Shown one piece after another: positions 1 through 12,200 of a stretch of DNA of 64,000 nt; positions within the stretch are counted from its first letter, which is position 1, and each line of letters opens with the position of its first letter. The stretch comes from Prunella strophiata. Taxonomy: Eukaryota > Chordata > Aves > Passeriformes > Prunellidae. Below the pieces are notes generated by a model that was not told the origin of the DNA, did not search any database, and saw nothing but the letters and a program-made list of their open reading frames with translations. Where the stretch lies: the NCBI GenBank assembly GCA_036583965.1, contig JAZBQD010000001.1, forward strand, positions 16,731,892 through 16,795,891, in the 5' to 3' direction. The position numbers and the translations under genes were made by a program.

Positions 1-230
1 GTCATATGTTTCAGCTAACTTTTGTAATTTTTCTTTTATTTGTAGCACAAAGGCACTCATAAAATAAATTGAGAGAAAGAAAGAAATTTGCTTTTTTTTT
101 TCACTGCTCTTGCTACCTGATCGCAGCAAGAGGTCACAGCTTGGCCCTCCAGGAGGTGGTTTGGGTTATCTTTCAAAATAATAAAGATTTTTTATTTTAA
201 ATTATGGTCTGCTCACATGCAGTACTGTGC

Positions 231-270
231 TGTCCTGGTTTTGGCTGGAATAGAGTTAATTTTCTTCGAT
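231..270 (+). mobile_element. Fragment resembling the 5' end of an avian endogenous-retrovirus LTR
   Basis: The stretch begins TGTCCTGGTTTTGGCTGG and continues AATAGAGTTAATTTTCTTC. This matches, from memory, the start of an LTR family frequent in bird genomes. Similarity appears to stop after about 40 bp, so it would be a short truncated relic with no coding content. A repeat-library match would settle it. Confidence 0.4.
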
Positions 271-3205
271 TCCCTGAAGCAAAAATAAAAAAATTGAATC
301 CCACCTCTGGAGACAAAGACTGAAAATGGCTTTGGTTGGGTTTCTGTGCTTAGCTGTGACTTTCTGAAGGAGGTAATGACAGCAGCAGTGTTAAATGTTG
401 TCCCTGTCCCACAGCAGTGCAGGTGGTGAGCTGGAGCATGGAGTGACCTGGCTGGAAAAGAAAAGTACATGATGAATGTGATCTCAGAGAGATTCCTTGT
501 GGCACATCTCTGGGCATGATGTAGGATTGGAGTCATCATGAAAATGGGAAGAACCAAAGGAAGGGTAGTAAATGTCTTGTGGTGTTCCAGCAGCAGCTTC
601 AGCTCCTTGAGAAGAAAATTTAAATTACTCTCCTCTAGGGAAGTGGAAATAATGAGACACATCCTCTCTTGCTGTCTAAGAGAGGGAGATGAGACTAAGG
701 AGCAAAAATCTGGCTACAGGAATAAGAAAGTCTGATTTGCAGAATAAAAACAAAGCAAAAGGAAATAAAGGTGTCCCAGGGCTGACAAAATGCATGGTGA
801 GCAAAGAAGCACAGAAATATGCACAACATGTCTAGATTTATATATTTTTGTGCAGCCTATCATGAAGAATGCCTGAATTCTTTAGAAGGCTGTCAGCTGC
901 CTGCTGTATAACCCTTAGGAAGATGAACCCCAGCCCTGAGTGCCCCCATGGCTGAAAACAGCCTGCTCTGCCTTCCCTGGAGCACAAAGACCAGCTCTGC
1001 TCCTGGGAGACCTGCATTTCTGGAAGGACTTGGCAGGCACAGTCAGATCAGCAGAGATCTGCGAGGGCTGCTGCTCCTGCAGGGCTTCCAGAGCAGAGGA
1101 GTCTCCAGCCTTGGTGTCCTAAAAGGGCTGTCACCACTGCACTTCAAAAGGTGTCACTCTTTTATGTGCTAATGTGCTCTCTAACACAGCCAGCCTCCCC
1201 AGGCACGGGTTTGCTTTGCCACTCTGTCCATACAGAGTCAGATTTTTCAAGCAGTTTGGTCCTCTCAGTCCTTTAGGAAAGATGTTGCTGTTCCTTAGCA
1301 GTCTGATATTGTGGACAGCCTTACCATGAACCCTTTGATTCCAGGCAGCATACAAATAAGAGAGGCTTTGGGGTGAAAGCTTCTTCCCAAGCTGCATTCA
1401 AGGCTCTGGGGTTCAAAGGCAATATCATTTAAACAAATAAATTATATATATTACTGAGGGGGAGAATTATGTTTAAACAATAATCTGTTTTTTAAAACAT
1501 TTCCCCTTCTTTTATTTGGTTGGTTGTTTGTTTCTTGTGTTTTTTTTGTTTTTGTTTTTTTTTTTTTAGGAAGTACTGTTCCTTAGAGCTGTGGCAGCAG
1601 CATTCAGATACCAGAGAAATCCCTTTTTGCTTGGGATGATTGGTTTTGCTCTGCCTTTGCATTTTCTTTTATATGGTGCTTGTTTCTGCACAGAACCTCA
1701 ATAATGCATTGCAGCTAGGAGGTACAGCTTAATATTCACCCCTCCTTCCCTAGGGAGTAGATGTGTGAGGAAGGCTTTTCTTTCAGCAGGCTCTTTGATG
1801 TTCTGTGTATGTGTGGTCATGTTTATAACTTGTGTAAATGCCTGGCACGATGGACACTGAAGCCAAGAGCAAAGAAACAGAACATAAATTTCAGTATCTC
1901 AAACCTTATCAATGCTCAGCATTGTTTTTTGATGGAAGCCAAAAATTTCAAATTGGGTGCAAGTGACCGAAGTTTGAATTTATATATAAACATGAAATGG
2001 AATAAGACCAAATATTTAGGAGTCTGTGTAGTGTTTTAAGCAACTAATCAGTGGACATCCAGTTTCAATAAAACATTAATTTAGTAGAGGCCAAAATACG
2101 GTTCTTGCTTAAATGGGTGAAAGAGGCAGAAAGAGAAAATGATTAATTTTAAAGGATGGTACTGAATACTTAAATAGGCTTTTCAGCAGTGTGATCACAA
2201 TGAGTTGTTACATGGCTTTTAAACCCTAGGCTGAAGTGCCTGGGGCACCTTTAAATCCTTTGAAGCTACAATGGGATTTTTTTCTTTCTGAGCTACATCT
2301 GTGTGTTTTTTAGGTTTCAGAGAAGTTCTTAACCAAATGTACTCAGAGTGTCAACACAGTTCTTGTATTTTTAAAAGCCCACACTAAATTTAGTGCTAAG
2401 TTGATGCTTCTTGGCAGGCCTAAAGGGTGAGCTGGGGCCAGGCAGGAGAGGTGGAGCTCCTCTCATCTGAGGTATTTCTTACCAGTCAGGAGGGGCTGCA
2501 GCTTCGTAGTGTAACAGATTTTTATGGCCAAATCAGAAATAAATCTGCATTTTGGCTTCTTGCACAGGTTGGCCAGAGACATCAGTTTAGTATTTGTTAC
2601 TGCATCCCACAGGCAACAAACTCTCTCCAGTCCAAGGCTCAGTTACAGCACACTTTTTTTTGTGAAAGACCATGGCCAGCAGGAGTTCACGTTGCTGGAG
2701 CTGAGCTGCTTGGGTGGTTATTTCTCAAAGGGAGGAGTGAAATCCTGTCCTCTTCATGAGCAGGAGAAGCTCAGAGGTGGTGAGCTGTCCTCTGGTGAAT
2801 CTCTGATCTGTGCCACGAGCTGTGCACAAGAACTGGGGGGAGAAGGAGGCAGTGCCTTGCCTGTGCCACCCCTCACCACAACCCTGAGCCCCCTGTAACC
2901 CAGGCAGAACATGCACAGTGAGCAGGGGCACTGCTGGGCTCCAGAGGCTGAAGCCCTTCATCCTGCAGGTTTGCCAAGACCTGCATTTCTGTGCAGTTTG
3001 AATGTTTGTTGCATAGAAACGTTGGAGAATGGAAAAAAAAAACTTTCTGCACTGTACAGCTCCTGAAAGGACCATGCTGCCTCAGAATAGGATTCAACCC
3101 CAGCCTTCTTTTATTAGGGCTTTGTTTATTTAATAAATGTACATGTGAAACTTGAAGGAGTTGACACAGGCATTTTAAGTGTATTCTTTGCACTTGTTAG
3201 GAGTA

Positions 3206-3265
3206 TCCCTGTTTTCTTCACTGTCAGGACAGTGTCCCTGTTTTCCTCACTACCAGGACAAACAG
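3206..3265 (+). repeat. Imperfect tandem duplication, two copies of about 29-31 bp
   Basis: TCCCTGTTTTCTTCACTGTC at 3206 recurs as TCCCTGTTTTCCTCACTACC at 3235, and both are followed by AGGACA and then CAG or ACAG. It is a local non-coding duplication with no sign of mobility. Confidence 0.7.
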
Positions 3266-4739
3266 TGCCTGTGTTCTCCCTCTTGGCTTCCAGGTACCTG
3301 GTAGGGCTTTACTTAATTTGGTGTTTGCCTTTTTAGGGATTTTTCTTTTCTCTGAGTCTTCCTTTTCTCTGTAACAAACAAAATCCAGCAGGGAGCTATT
3401 ATGATATTCAGAGGCTAGGTAGTGCTGACTAAAGTCCCCTAACAGGGACTCTGAATACAGACATGGAATTTTACTCTGTTGGCCAGCACCATTGATTTCC
3501 CATACTGGATGGAAATCCTGGAGTTATTAACCCTTTCAAATCTACTGCCAAGGAGTATATAGGACATTTTCATACAGTTTATGCACTTTCTGTGTGTTCC
3601 TTACTTGTGAGTGGCAAATACAGAAGGTGTGGTCAGCTGCCACCACCTTGGCTAGAGAAGATCAGAGCTGGGCACTGCTGCAGAGTTTGGGGCTCATTTG
3701 TGGCTCAGCCCTGCTCCAAAAGTTCTGGAGCTCAGACCCTGAGTGAGGCAGTGCTGCTGCTTCTCTGGTGGAGTTGGGATGAGTCTTGAGCAGTGAGATG
3801 CTAGAAATGAGGGTTTGGCTTTTATCAGAAACAAAACAACCCCAAAATTATAACTTGCTTGGAAGCTTGTGGCTGAACAAAGTGCTGGCTTAGGGGAAAT
3901 AAAATGGCATGTATCTTGATGCTGTTCATCCAACAGAATTAAATTTTAGGCAGCCTCTGGAAATGAAAAGTTCTTAATCTTTGCTAAACATCCTTGTTTC
4001 CTCTTATCTGAAGAACAATTTATTGTGAGTACACCCAGAGTATTCAGCAGTCATTCTCCTGTCAAGCAGGAAAACCCAACTGGATTTCCATTTCTGCAAG
4101 CAGAGAAAAAAAATCCCAAAACCGTTGAAAGCATGATCCTAATGAGGCCTCCACTAGAGCATAAAAGCTGTGCTGTGATAGGTGCTTGGAAGTCAGTATG
4201 TTTTAATATTTTTGTTAAATTTATCTGATCCTTTTGACCCCTCTGCCCTGTGATGTATCCAGAATTGTTACATAGCTTCAAGCCATTTGTATCCCTAGAG
4301 TTTCATTCCTGATACAGGCAGCACTGCAAGCTGATTTTTTTTGGTTTTTTTTTCTCTTTTAATGATGTGAAACACGGCTCGTATGTGAATCATCTGTTAT
4401 TTGCCACAACAGGGATGTGGAGAGCCATGGTGCCCATCCTTTTCAGCACCTTAGAATTCCCAGTGCCCTGGCACCTCCTCGATGGCAAAAGGATAAGCTG
4501 ATTTGTAGGGTTTGGAATGCTGTGGTCTTAAAGATCCTCCCCACCTATTTTAAGCATCCCTGTCCAGCAAGGGGGTCTGCGCAGGCAGGAGCAGAATGGT
4601 TAAAGCGCCCCAGTGTTGGATGGAGCAGCTCCCACTTTGGCTTGTTTACCTTGGCTGCTCATGATATTCTCCCTTACGTTCCTCACGGAAGATTCCATTT
4701 CTTTTTCCGCAAGAGGGATGAGCTCGTTTGTGAAAGGAG

Positions 4740-5391
4740 AAGAAAGCGGCCGTTCTGCTTGTTAATGCTCCGTGCCAGCGTGCCGAGGAGCGCGGCTCTC
4801 GGGGCTGGGGGGAAATGTCTGCGCGGCGCCCAGCGCACACGTGCATTTGCATTTCAAATCGGCTGAGTCAACACAATATAATGGTCCTGCCTGCAGGTCC
4901 TTAGAGAGCCACAGTAGCTGACAATGTGTGCTTAAAGGGAGGGTCTGCTTTTCTTCGTCTTCTTTTTTTTTTTATTATTATTATTTTTTTATTTTTTTTA
5001 AGCCGGTTTCCATAGCCAATAGTACCGTTCCAGGCGCCTGCACCGGAGCTGTTTGGACCACTGTTGTTTAGCAGATGATTAACCCGTCACGGCGGCCGGG
5101 ATTGTGTTTTATTTTATAAGCACCGTTCATCTGGACAGGAAAAAAAAAAAAAATACAAAAACAACCCCCAAAACCGAACAACAACCCACCGCCAAAACTG
5201 GCAACGCTTCAGAGAGGAGAAGCTGCCGAAGTGTTCCTGCCTGTGCTGCCACTGATGCGAGCAGCTGTTCCCATCTGCACTGCAGCACCGCAGCCTCCTC
5301 AGAGCCGGAGCTGCCGGGGCTGCTCGCCGGGGGGATTCCGGAGGAAGCCGGCCTTGCTGTCGCCTAGCCCCGAGCCCAGGGCACGCTGAGG
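4740..5391 (+). promoter_or_regulatory. TACC2: Promoter and 5' UTR region of the short TACC2 isoform
   Basis: The DNA turns GC- and CpG-rich here (for example around 4745-4840 and 5020-5100, continuing to about 5620), in contrast to the AT-rich flanks, and sits directly upstream of the first coding exon. Visible elements are an AP-1/MARE-like TGAGTCA at 4864-4870 and a CCAAT box at 5016-5020. A T-rich tract (4962-5000) and an A-rich tract (5141-5180) flank the CpG-dense part. There is no clear TATA box at a usual distance, so the transcription start cannot be fixed. The mature 5' UTR probably lies within about 5040-5391. An in-frame TAG at 5365-5367 closes the reading frame before the ATG. 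Confidence 0.6.
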
Positions 5392-5459
5392 ATGGGAGGC
5401 TCGCAGTCCCTGCAGCAGGCACAGACAGGTGGCCTGGTCCGGGAGCCGTCCGAGGCCAT
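5392..5459 (+). CDS. TACC2: TACC2 coding exon 1 (short-isoform start)
   Basis: It encodes residues 1-22, beginning [14 protein letters not shown] and ending EPSEA plus two bases (AT) of the next codon. It matches the N terminus MGGSQSL...ASEAM recalled for mammalian short isoforms. The ATG has A at -3 and G at +4, a strong Kozak context, and is the first ATG after the in-frame stop at 5365. The donor is GTAAGT at 5460. An N-terminal MGGSQS could allow N-myristoylation (Gly2 with Ser at position 6 of the motif); this is inferred, not shown. Confidence 0.9.
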
Positions 5460-8400
5460 GTAAGTGCGGGTGCCTGGCTGTGCCCGGGCTGGGCGCTGCC
5501 TCGGCGGTGCCTGAGGCCTTTGTTCGGCCGCGCTCGGTGCTGGGGTGTGGGTGAGCTCCGTGCCGCTGCCAGGGCACCCCGGTGGGTGTGTGCACGCTGC
5601 CTGCCGGCCATAGGTGTTGTCTTGCCGTGTTTTGGGTGCGTGGTCAATCAAACACCATAGCCAGCGAACAAAACGCCAGCCCCTTCCCCTTGCCGAGCCC
5701 ACCGCCACCTCCGTGTTTTCGGTTTAGAACGCTCAGCGTGGAGCTCCGTTTCACTGGGCTTTTTTCAGGGCTTCTCTTTGCTTTTCTCTGCATGGATACT
5801 GTTTTTTTAGGTCGCATCAACCTTGTCACATCCATCCCTCTCATGGTTTTGTATCCTCTGTGAAGCAAGGTGTCCTTAGATCTCTCCCCACTGAAGGCCG
5901 GCTCGGGAAGATTTGCTGGGGAAGGGAGGAAAAAGCAGACAATTCGTGCTTGGTCAGAGAGTTAGCACTTTTCTGGGTGGCTAAATCATATATAAAAGTG
6001 CAGAAATGTGCATGTGCATGCAGGAATAGCAGCATCATTTCCCATCTGTAAATAGGATTTTGTAGTTTATTGGTAGAGGGTTTATCAGTTTACTTAGCCA
6101 ACAGTCTTTTCTCCTTAACCCTCCACCGCAGGCTGGTAAGCTGGAATGCTAGAGCATGGACCTTACCTCTGAATGGGTTTTAGAAGGACTGCCTTGTCTC
6201 CTTTTGTCATTACAGTTATATAAATCACATTTATCTTAACATGTCTGACTACTGTGTTCATTACTGAATATGTATTTTGTAAGTTTCAGGTATTTATCCA
6301 TTAGGGCTAGTCTACAAATGAACCTCATGTAGGTCTCTTTAAATTATTATTTTTTTTTTATTTAATGTGTGCTTGTTAAGGTAGCTCTGATTACGATTGA
6401 GACATCATTTGTGTGTTTGAGATAAGTGCCTCAGAGCCATTGGGGAATGATAGTGCAGTAACTGATAGTTTTGCCTCTGTAATAGGCCTTACAAGTGGGT
6501 ATCTGCTCCCTATTGTCATATTCCAGTGTATCAGCAGATAGCTTTGCTTGACAGTGTCTTGTTATATTTGTAACATACAGGCCTAAGAGCATTTCTGAAT
6601 CCTTTGTTCTTTTGATGCGTAGCTTCAGCAATTAATATTTTTACCCCTGTAGTTCCATCTGACATTCCTATAAAAAGCATCTTTTAATAATATGGTGGAA
6701 TAAATGGATGCCTCATTGTCTTAAAGCACTATAAATTACATTCTCATCTGCACACACTGCTGTTGATTATTAACAGAGGTCCAAGGACTGGGAAATAAAA
6801 GACATGTTGCTAAAATAGGGTTCATGATTTTTAGGTCAGATTTTCACAGCCTTTTAAGAATGCATTCTGTTGGATGAAGATATTGATCAAGGTGTAGATG
6901 TATATATTTATACATTCGGGGGGCACTTGAATAAATGGTATTGTCATCTCTCCCAATGACTCCTTTTATATATAAACCTACTCATGTTTTGCATTAAGTC
7001 ATTCCTGTGGGGTTTCAAGATAATCTTTTAAGGGCTGACATAATCAACAGATACACTTTTAGCACAGGCATCATTCACTAACTGTTGATGTCCTTGGGAA
7101 GAGTTTGTGGAAGGTATTACTAATCTTGTATTAAATAAATCACCAAAAGGTTGTGCTGCTTTCCTCAACTAAATACTCTTCAAACTGAGATAAGAGTGGA
7201 GGTGTTTCTTTATCCTTGAGAAAACGTGGGCCTGTTTTATGAAACAGGAACATCCTTGTACCATGTTATGGTCATGGGCTCTGGTGTGAGGTTTTGACTT
7301 TACACCCTTATCACTGTAACTTTTACCAGTGCTTTTTAAATGAGGTTGCATTTGGCTTGCTTTGCACACATAAGCAAATTCCTTAATGGCAGTGATGGCT
7401 CAGAGGCAGAAACATCTGGCCATGTCCCAGGCAAGTTGGGCAGCTGCCCACACAGTTCCAGCATCCCTGAAGTCATCACTTCTGCCATCAGCAGAGGCTT
7501 ATTGCCCTAAGGAGAGCTGCTCCACACAGGGAGAGCAGGGTTGGGTTTGCCTGCCCCGAGTTCATTAAGACTAGGGGGGTGTCAGTCAGGAATCATTACT
7601 GGAGTAGAATAGCATCAAAAAAACTACAGAGGCAAACAAATTCGTTAAATAGCTGCTGCTTTAGGAGTTCCTCCAGTGTATCCTATGATGGGCTTCTTGA
7701 TTAAACACTAGGGGAAGTTATAGAAATAAACTGGTGTTGGAATCCATGCTGAAAAGGGGTCTAGGTTAAGATTTTATCTATGATTAAATATGCCCTTTTT
7801 GCATGCATATGCCAAATTCCCAATTTTAATTCAGCCAGGATAAAAGTATTTGCAATAAAGCCACTATTGCTACTGACAGCCTGGGGTATTCTGTTGCTCA
7901 TTGTGGATTGTTAGCACTCACTGGCAGCAGACAATTGCCCTTCTATTTAAAGAAAAAAGAAAAGTCAATTTGGAATGATAAAAAAGGGAAAGCCCAAGGG
8001 AAGCCCCTGACAATAAAAGTTAACTGCAGATGAAAGTGGGGTGGCTCAGACCTCGCTGCTGACGTTATGAGCGCTGTCATGTGCTTTGCAAATCGCAGCA
8101 GGCACCCTGGTGGTCACAGATTGAGCTCAATCAGGGGCACGTTTCCATCAGATAATAGGAGTGGGCTCTGCTGAAATAAGAGCCAGTGACAGTGAGATGA
8201 TGTTCAGTGTGCACAGATCTGTTGGGTGCGCACACACAGCTGGTGACAGCATCCTTGTGTGCCCTGTCTGACATGCCAGTGCTGCCCTGCTCAGGGTGTG
8301 AGCAGAAATCAGCCTGCTAAGTGCTACCACCTTCATCTTCAGTGCTTTTATTTGTAAGAGCAGTAGATTTCTATCTCTTGGCAATGTTTTTTAAGTATTA

Positions 8401-9243
8401 GCAAACTGGAAACGTTGCTAGGGCTTTAAATGCTGGGAGCTCTTAGGCATCTGTCATCCCTGAATATTTTTTTTTTTTAAGGGGGAAAGGGTTTCTTTCT
8501 CCTGAGCACAAACCACACCTTGCTTTTCTGGTTGCTTTATGGTTGCTTTCCTTGCAGCAGCTGGGCAGGATTTACATTCAGTGCCCATTTCTTGATCAGC
8601 CAAAGGGGATGCTGATGTGTTATTTCCTCCCATCAGGAGCTTTACGTGCTGCGTCTCTAACATTTGCATCCCTTGCCAATCCAAGAGGAAAATGACTGAA
8701 GCCTGAGCCAGCTCCCACTGAAGTTGATAGTGAAATGCCCACTGACTTCAGTGGGAGCTGGAGTAGGCTCCAAGAAAGAAATTGAATGTCACTGATCATT
8801 GGTAGCAGGCCAAGATGCTGGTGTCCCTGTGGGTTGGTTTTCAATATTTCTTCTGCTGCGTGGTCTTTTCTTTTGTTTGTTGGCTACTGGAGAGACTCAG
8901 AAAAATTGAAACTGGATAGTCTCAGCCTTCTGCACAGGAGATGTGAGCAGTTTTCTTTGTGTAAGGGTCTGTATACACATGTATTTATAAAAAGTTATCA
9001 CTCCATATGTGTAAAAAAACAAAAAACAAAAAAAAAGTGGTGGCAAGCAAGGGCTGTCTTCCAAACCTAGAAGAATCCATTGTGTGGTTCTTAAAAGTTT
9101 GAAAGAAATTTAGTGTGGTGAAATATTTGCACAGCATGCTCCTGTTGGAGCATGAAATTTGGACCATTTTCCTATGCTCATACATAGGAAAATGGTCCAA
9201 ATAAATATGTATACATGGAGGAGTGGGATATATACATACATAC

Positions 9244-9281
<38 letters not shown>

Positions 9282-12200
9282 GAAATATTGAAAGAATTTG
9301 GGTCTTGGGAGAAGGGGGAGCTGCTGTTACTGGATTGATATTTAGTCCAAGTTAATCCCTTGACAGACAGTTCTGCCTATTGTCAGCTTATTATGTAGAA
9401 ACATAAATTTGTTTTCTTCTTCCTCTTACTGACAGCCTTCAGTGAGCATCCCCATCAGTAATTAGAGGATGCTGTATCTGCTGGGTTTGTCTGCTAAATG
9501 GGGTGAATTGCTGGAAGCCATGGGGATGCTTTACTTAAGATGTACCAGAAGTAACGAGGAGATTCTTCTGTCAAGCTTCCCTGTCTTTCATTCCAGCCTC
9601 CCTTATTTGAGCCCAAAGGATCTCATCTCTGAAGTCAATGACAGTGCTCCCTTTGATATGAGAGGTGGTTACATCAACCACTTCTTCTGTCACTGGAAGT
9701 AGGCAGGTCACGTTTAGCCTTGAAAATAAAATGAAAAGACCCCAGCCTCCCTCAGCCCTCTGTTAACAAGGCACAGCACAGGTCTGGCAAACCCATGTGT
9801 GCTCTAAAGCTCTCCAGACAGAGTGGGGTGCCCTATGCCATGTGTAATGGAGCTGCTGTCATCTATTATGTATTGTGACATGCAGGCAAATTGGAAAATA
9901 AAACCTGATGTGAGGTGGTAAAAACATGAATGAAAAGGCATTTCCTGCACATGCATCGTGGCTGTCATTTGCCAGCAGAGCTGTTTCCCTGGCTGTGTTT
10001 GCTTTTTTTGCTTTTTGCTTGCCTTGACCCAGCAGTCAGAGGAACTGATTGTTAGATTTAAATCAAAGATGCTCTTCAGCACTGTGTGTTTCAAGAGGTA
10101 ATAGTCTGGGTGTTTTTAATGTTTTTCTGACATGATTATAGCACCCAGAAAAGCAATTCTATCTCTTACAAGCACATCTCCTTTGTTTTAAAACCGTACA
10201 CTTATCATTTTTATATTTGCATATGTCTTATGGATACCATTTCCTTATCCACCTCTGATGCTTTGTAAGGATTTAGCTGTGTACCAAGCTTCTTATGTAG
10301 TCCAGGTAAACAGGCTTTTGAGTGGCAAGAGGCAGAGTTGTAATTACAGCTAAGAAATTCAACACAGTTTGCATTCTCTTGGAGAAAGTGGGCAGGGTTT
10401 GCTGTAAGAAGCAAACAAGCAAATGTATTTTTTACTATGGAAAAAGCAGAGAAAAGAAAAGTGTAATTTCTCTTCAGATGCTTAAATGCTGTGAAGCAAC
10501 CATCTGAATTTAGTAGCAGGCTATGGATATCATGTTTTGTATTCCCATTAGAACCAGCTTAATGGGGAAAAAATTGAATTAGTTTCCTTTTTCTGCTACA
10601 GTCTTAAATTTTCTTGTAAGGCAGGTTTTGACCTGAGAGCTTTCATTGATGGTGACACTAGACAAGATAGTGAGATCCTTCCTTGGCTCTGGAAATCAGG
10701 CTGGAGTTTGCACATGAACTGAATTTTGGTTGAAGCAACTATGGATATGTCTGAGATGGACCTCAAGGGAACTAGTAGAGCTCTATTTCTTGTTTGTTGG
10801 TGCCCTGCAGTATTGTTTGCTACAGCTCCTCTCCCTCTGCTGCAAGGAGTGATTCAGGGCATGAATGGATGCTTGGGAAGCCTCTTTGAAAGGAAGAACT
10901 GGGACTGTTGGTTCTGTTGGGGCAAATATGTAAACTTCGAGAAAATCTGTGTCTTTCTATTTTAAGCTTATTTGATTTTGATTAATTGGAATCCTTCAGA
11001 GTTATGTCCAAATTTACACAGTACAGGTTTTCCTAAACAAAAGCAGCTTTTTTGTAGGGCTTAATGTAAAGCAGGTTGTATCTGACACAATATACAGTTA
11101 TAATCACATAAGCTCCTGCTCCTTTAGAGCTTTGATTTCCTTCAGCATAAAAACCTGCATTTATTAGTCTTGTTAATAACAGCCCATTGCTCTCCTTAGA
11201 AATGAGTCCAGCATTGTGCCAGGAAAAGGCTTTGGTTGCTAAAGGAGAGGAAAGATGAGCAAGGAATTCAGATCCCTTTGTTTGAGTTCCCAAGTGCAGG
11301 ACCAAAGTGGGAGCTCGGGAAGGGAAGGTTCAGGTTGCTCCTCACCTGGCTGAGCTGTGGGCAGTCCAGCTGCTGAAATGGCACTGGAGATCAGGGATCT
11401 GCTGTTTCCATCACACTGTGCTGCTGAGTCAGCATGTCCCTGAGCCGGGCATTCCCTCAGCACCGATGGGAAGGGAAGGGAAGGGAAGGGAGGGAAGGGA
11501 AGGGAAGGGAAGGTAAGGAAAGGGAAGGAAGGAAGGGAAGTGAAGGGAAGGGAAGGGAAGGGAAGGAAGGGAAGGGAAGGGGGAAGGGAAGGGAAGGGAA
11601 GGGAAGGGAAGGGAAGGGAAGGGAAGGGAAGGGAAGGGGTGATTTCCCTGAGATTTGAAGCAGCACCAAGTGTGCCTGTGGGAGAGGTGAATGAAGGCAG
11701 TGGGAAACCCTTCAGAGCTGTACCAGGCTGGAGCAGTACCAGGGGGATCTCACCCACCCAAGGTAGGAGGTGGAATGAGTAGAGCCCAAGACAGAGATTT
11801 TGTTGTTGTTGTTGTTAAGAGATTGAGATACGTTTTTTTTTTTTTTTTTTTTGTTCTTTGCTCCTACTGCTCACTGGCCATGTTTCTGTCCATGCAGCTG
11901 CTTTAGGTGTTGAAGTAGAGGAGTAAGGGTTAGAGAGGATCTTGCAAAGTTCTTTAGGGATGCTGTGCAGGGGCCAAAAAGGCAGAATATGGAGCAGATT
12001 GGAGGCAGAGGGTCTTTTCCTCCTCTGTTTCCTTTTCAGTGAAGTTTCTCACCGCCTCTCTTCTCCACCCCTGTGAAATCCTTGTCTCCTTTCTGAAAGG
12101 CAGGGCTATCCACAGGCATTGCAGGAGCACAGCCCATTTCACATCCCTGCTTTCAACAGTCTCTGTGTCCCCAGGATTGGCCAGTCCCCAGGAATAGTGG

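Larger units (their letters stand above)
1..4739. other. Upstream non-coding DNA, probably intron of the long TACC2 isoform
   Basis: I found no convincing exon in this stretch; the open frames are short, on both strands, and lack family motifs. In mammals the long TACC2 isoform starts far upstream and splices past this point to the exon beginning [13 protein letters not shown], so this would be intron for that isoform. It contains an LTR-like fragment (231-270), T-rich tracts near 1541-1569, and an imperfect tandem duplication at 3206-3265. Confidence 0.6.

Noticed and set aside
213..662. 149-aa minus-strand frame
   Set aside because: No family motif or gene context; it overlaps an LTR-like fragment.
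5104..5367. 87-aa + frame just before exon 1, in the same frame
   Set aside because: It ends in TAG at 5365 and begins in an A-rich tract; it is 5' UTR or promoter rather than an N-terminal extension.
11239..11782. Proline/leucine/serine-rich (-) and Lys/Gly/Arg/Glu-rich (+) frames
   Set aside because: They are translations of the GGGAA array.
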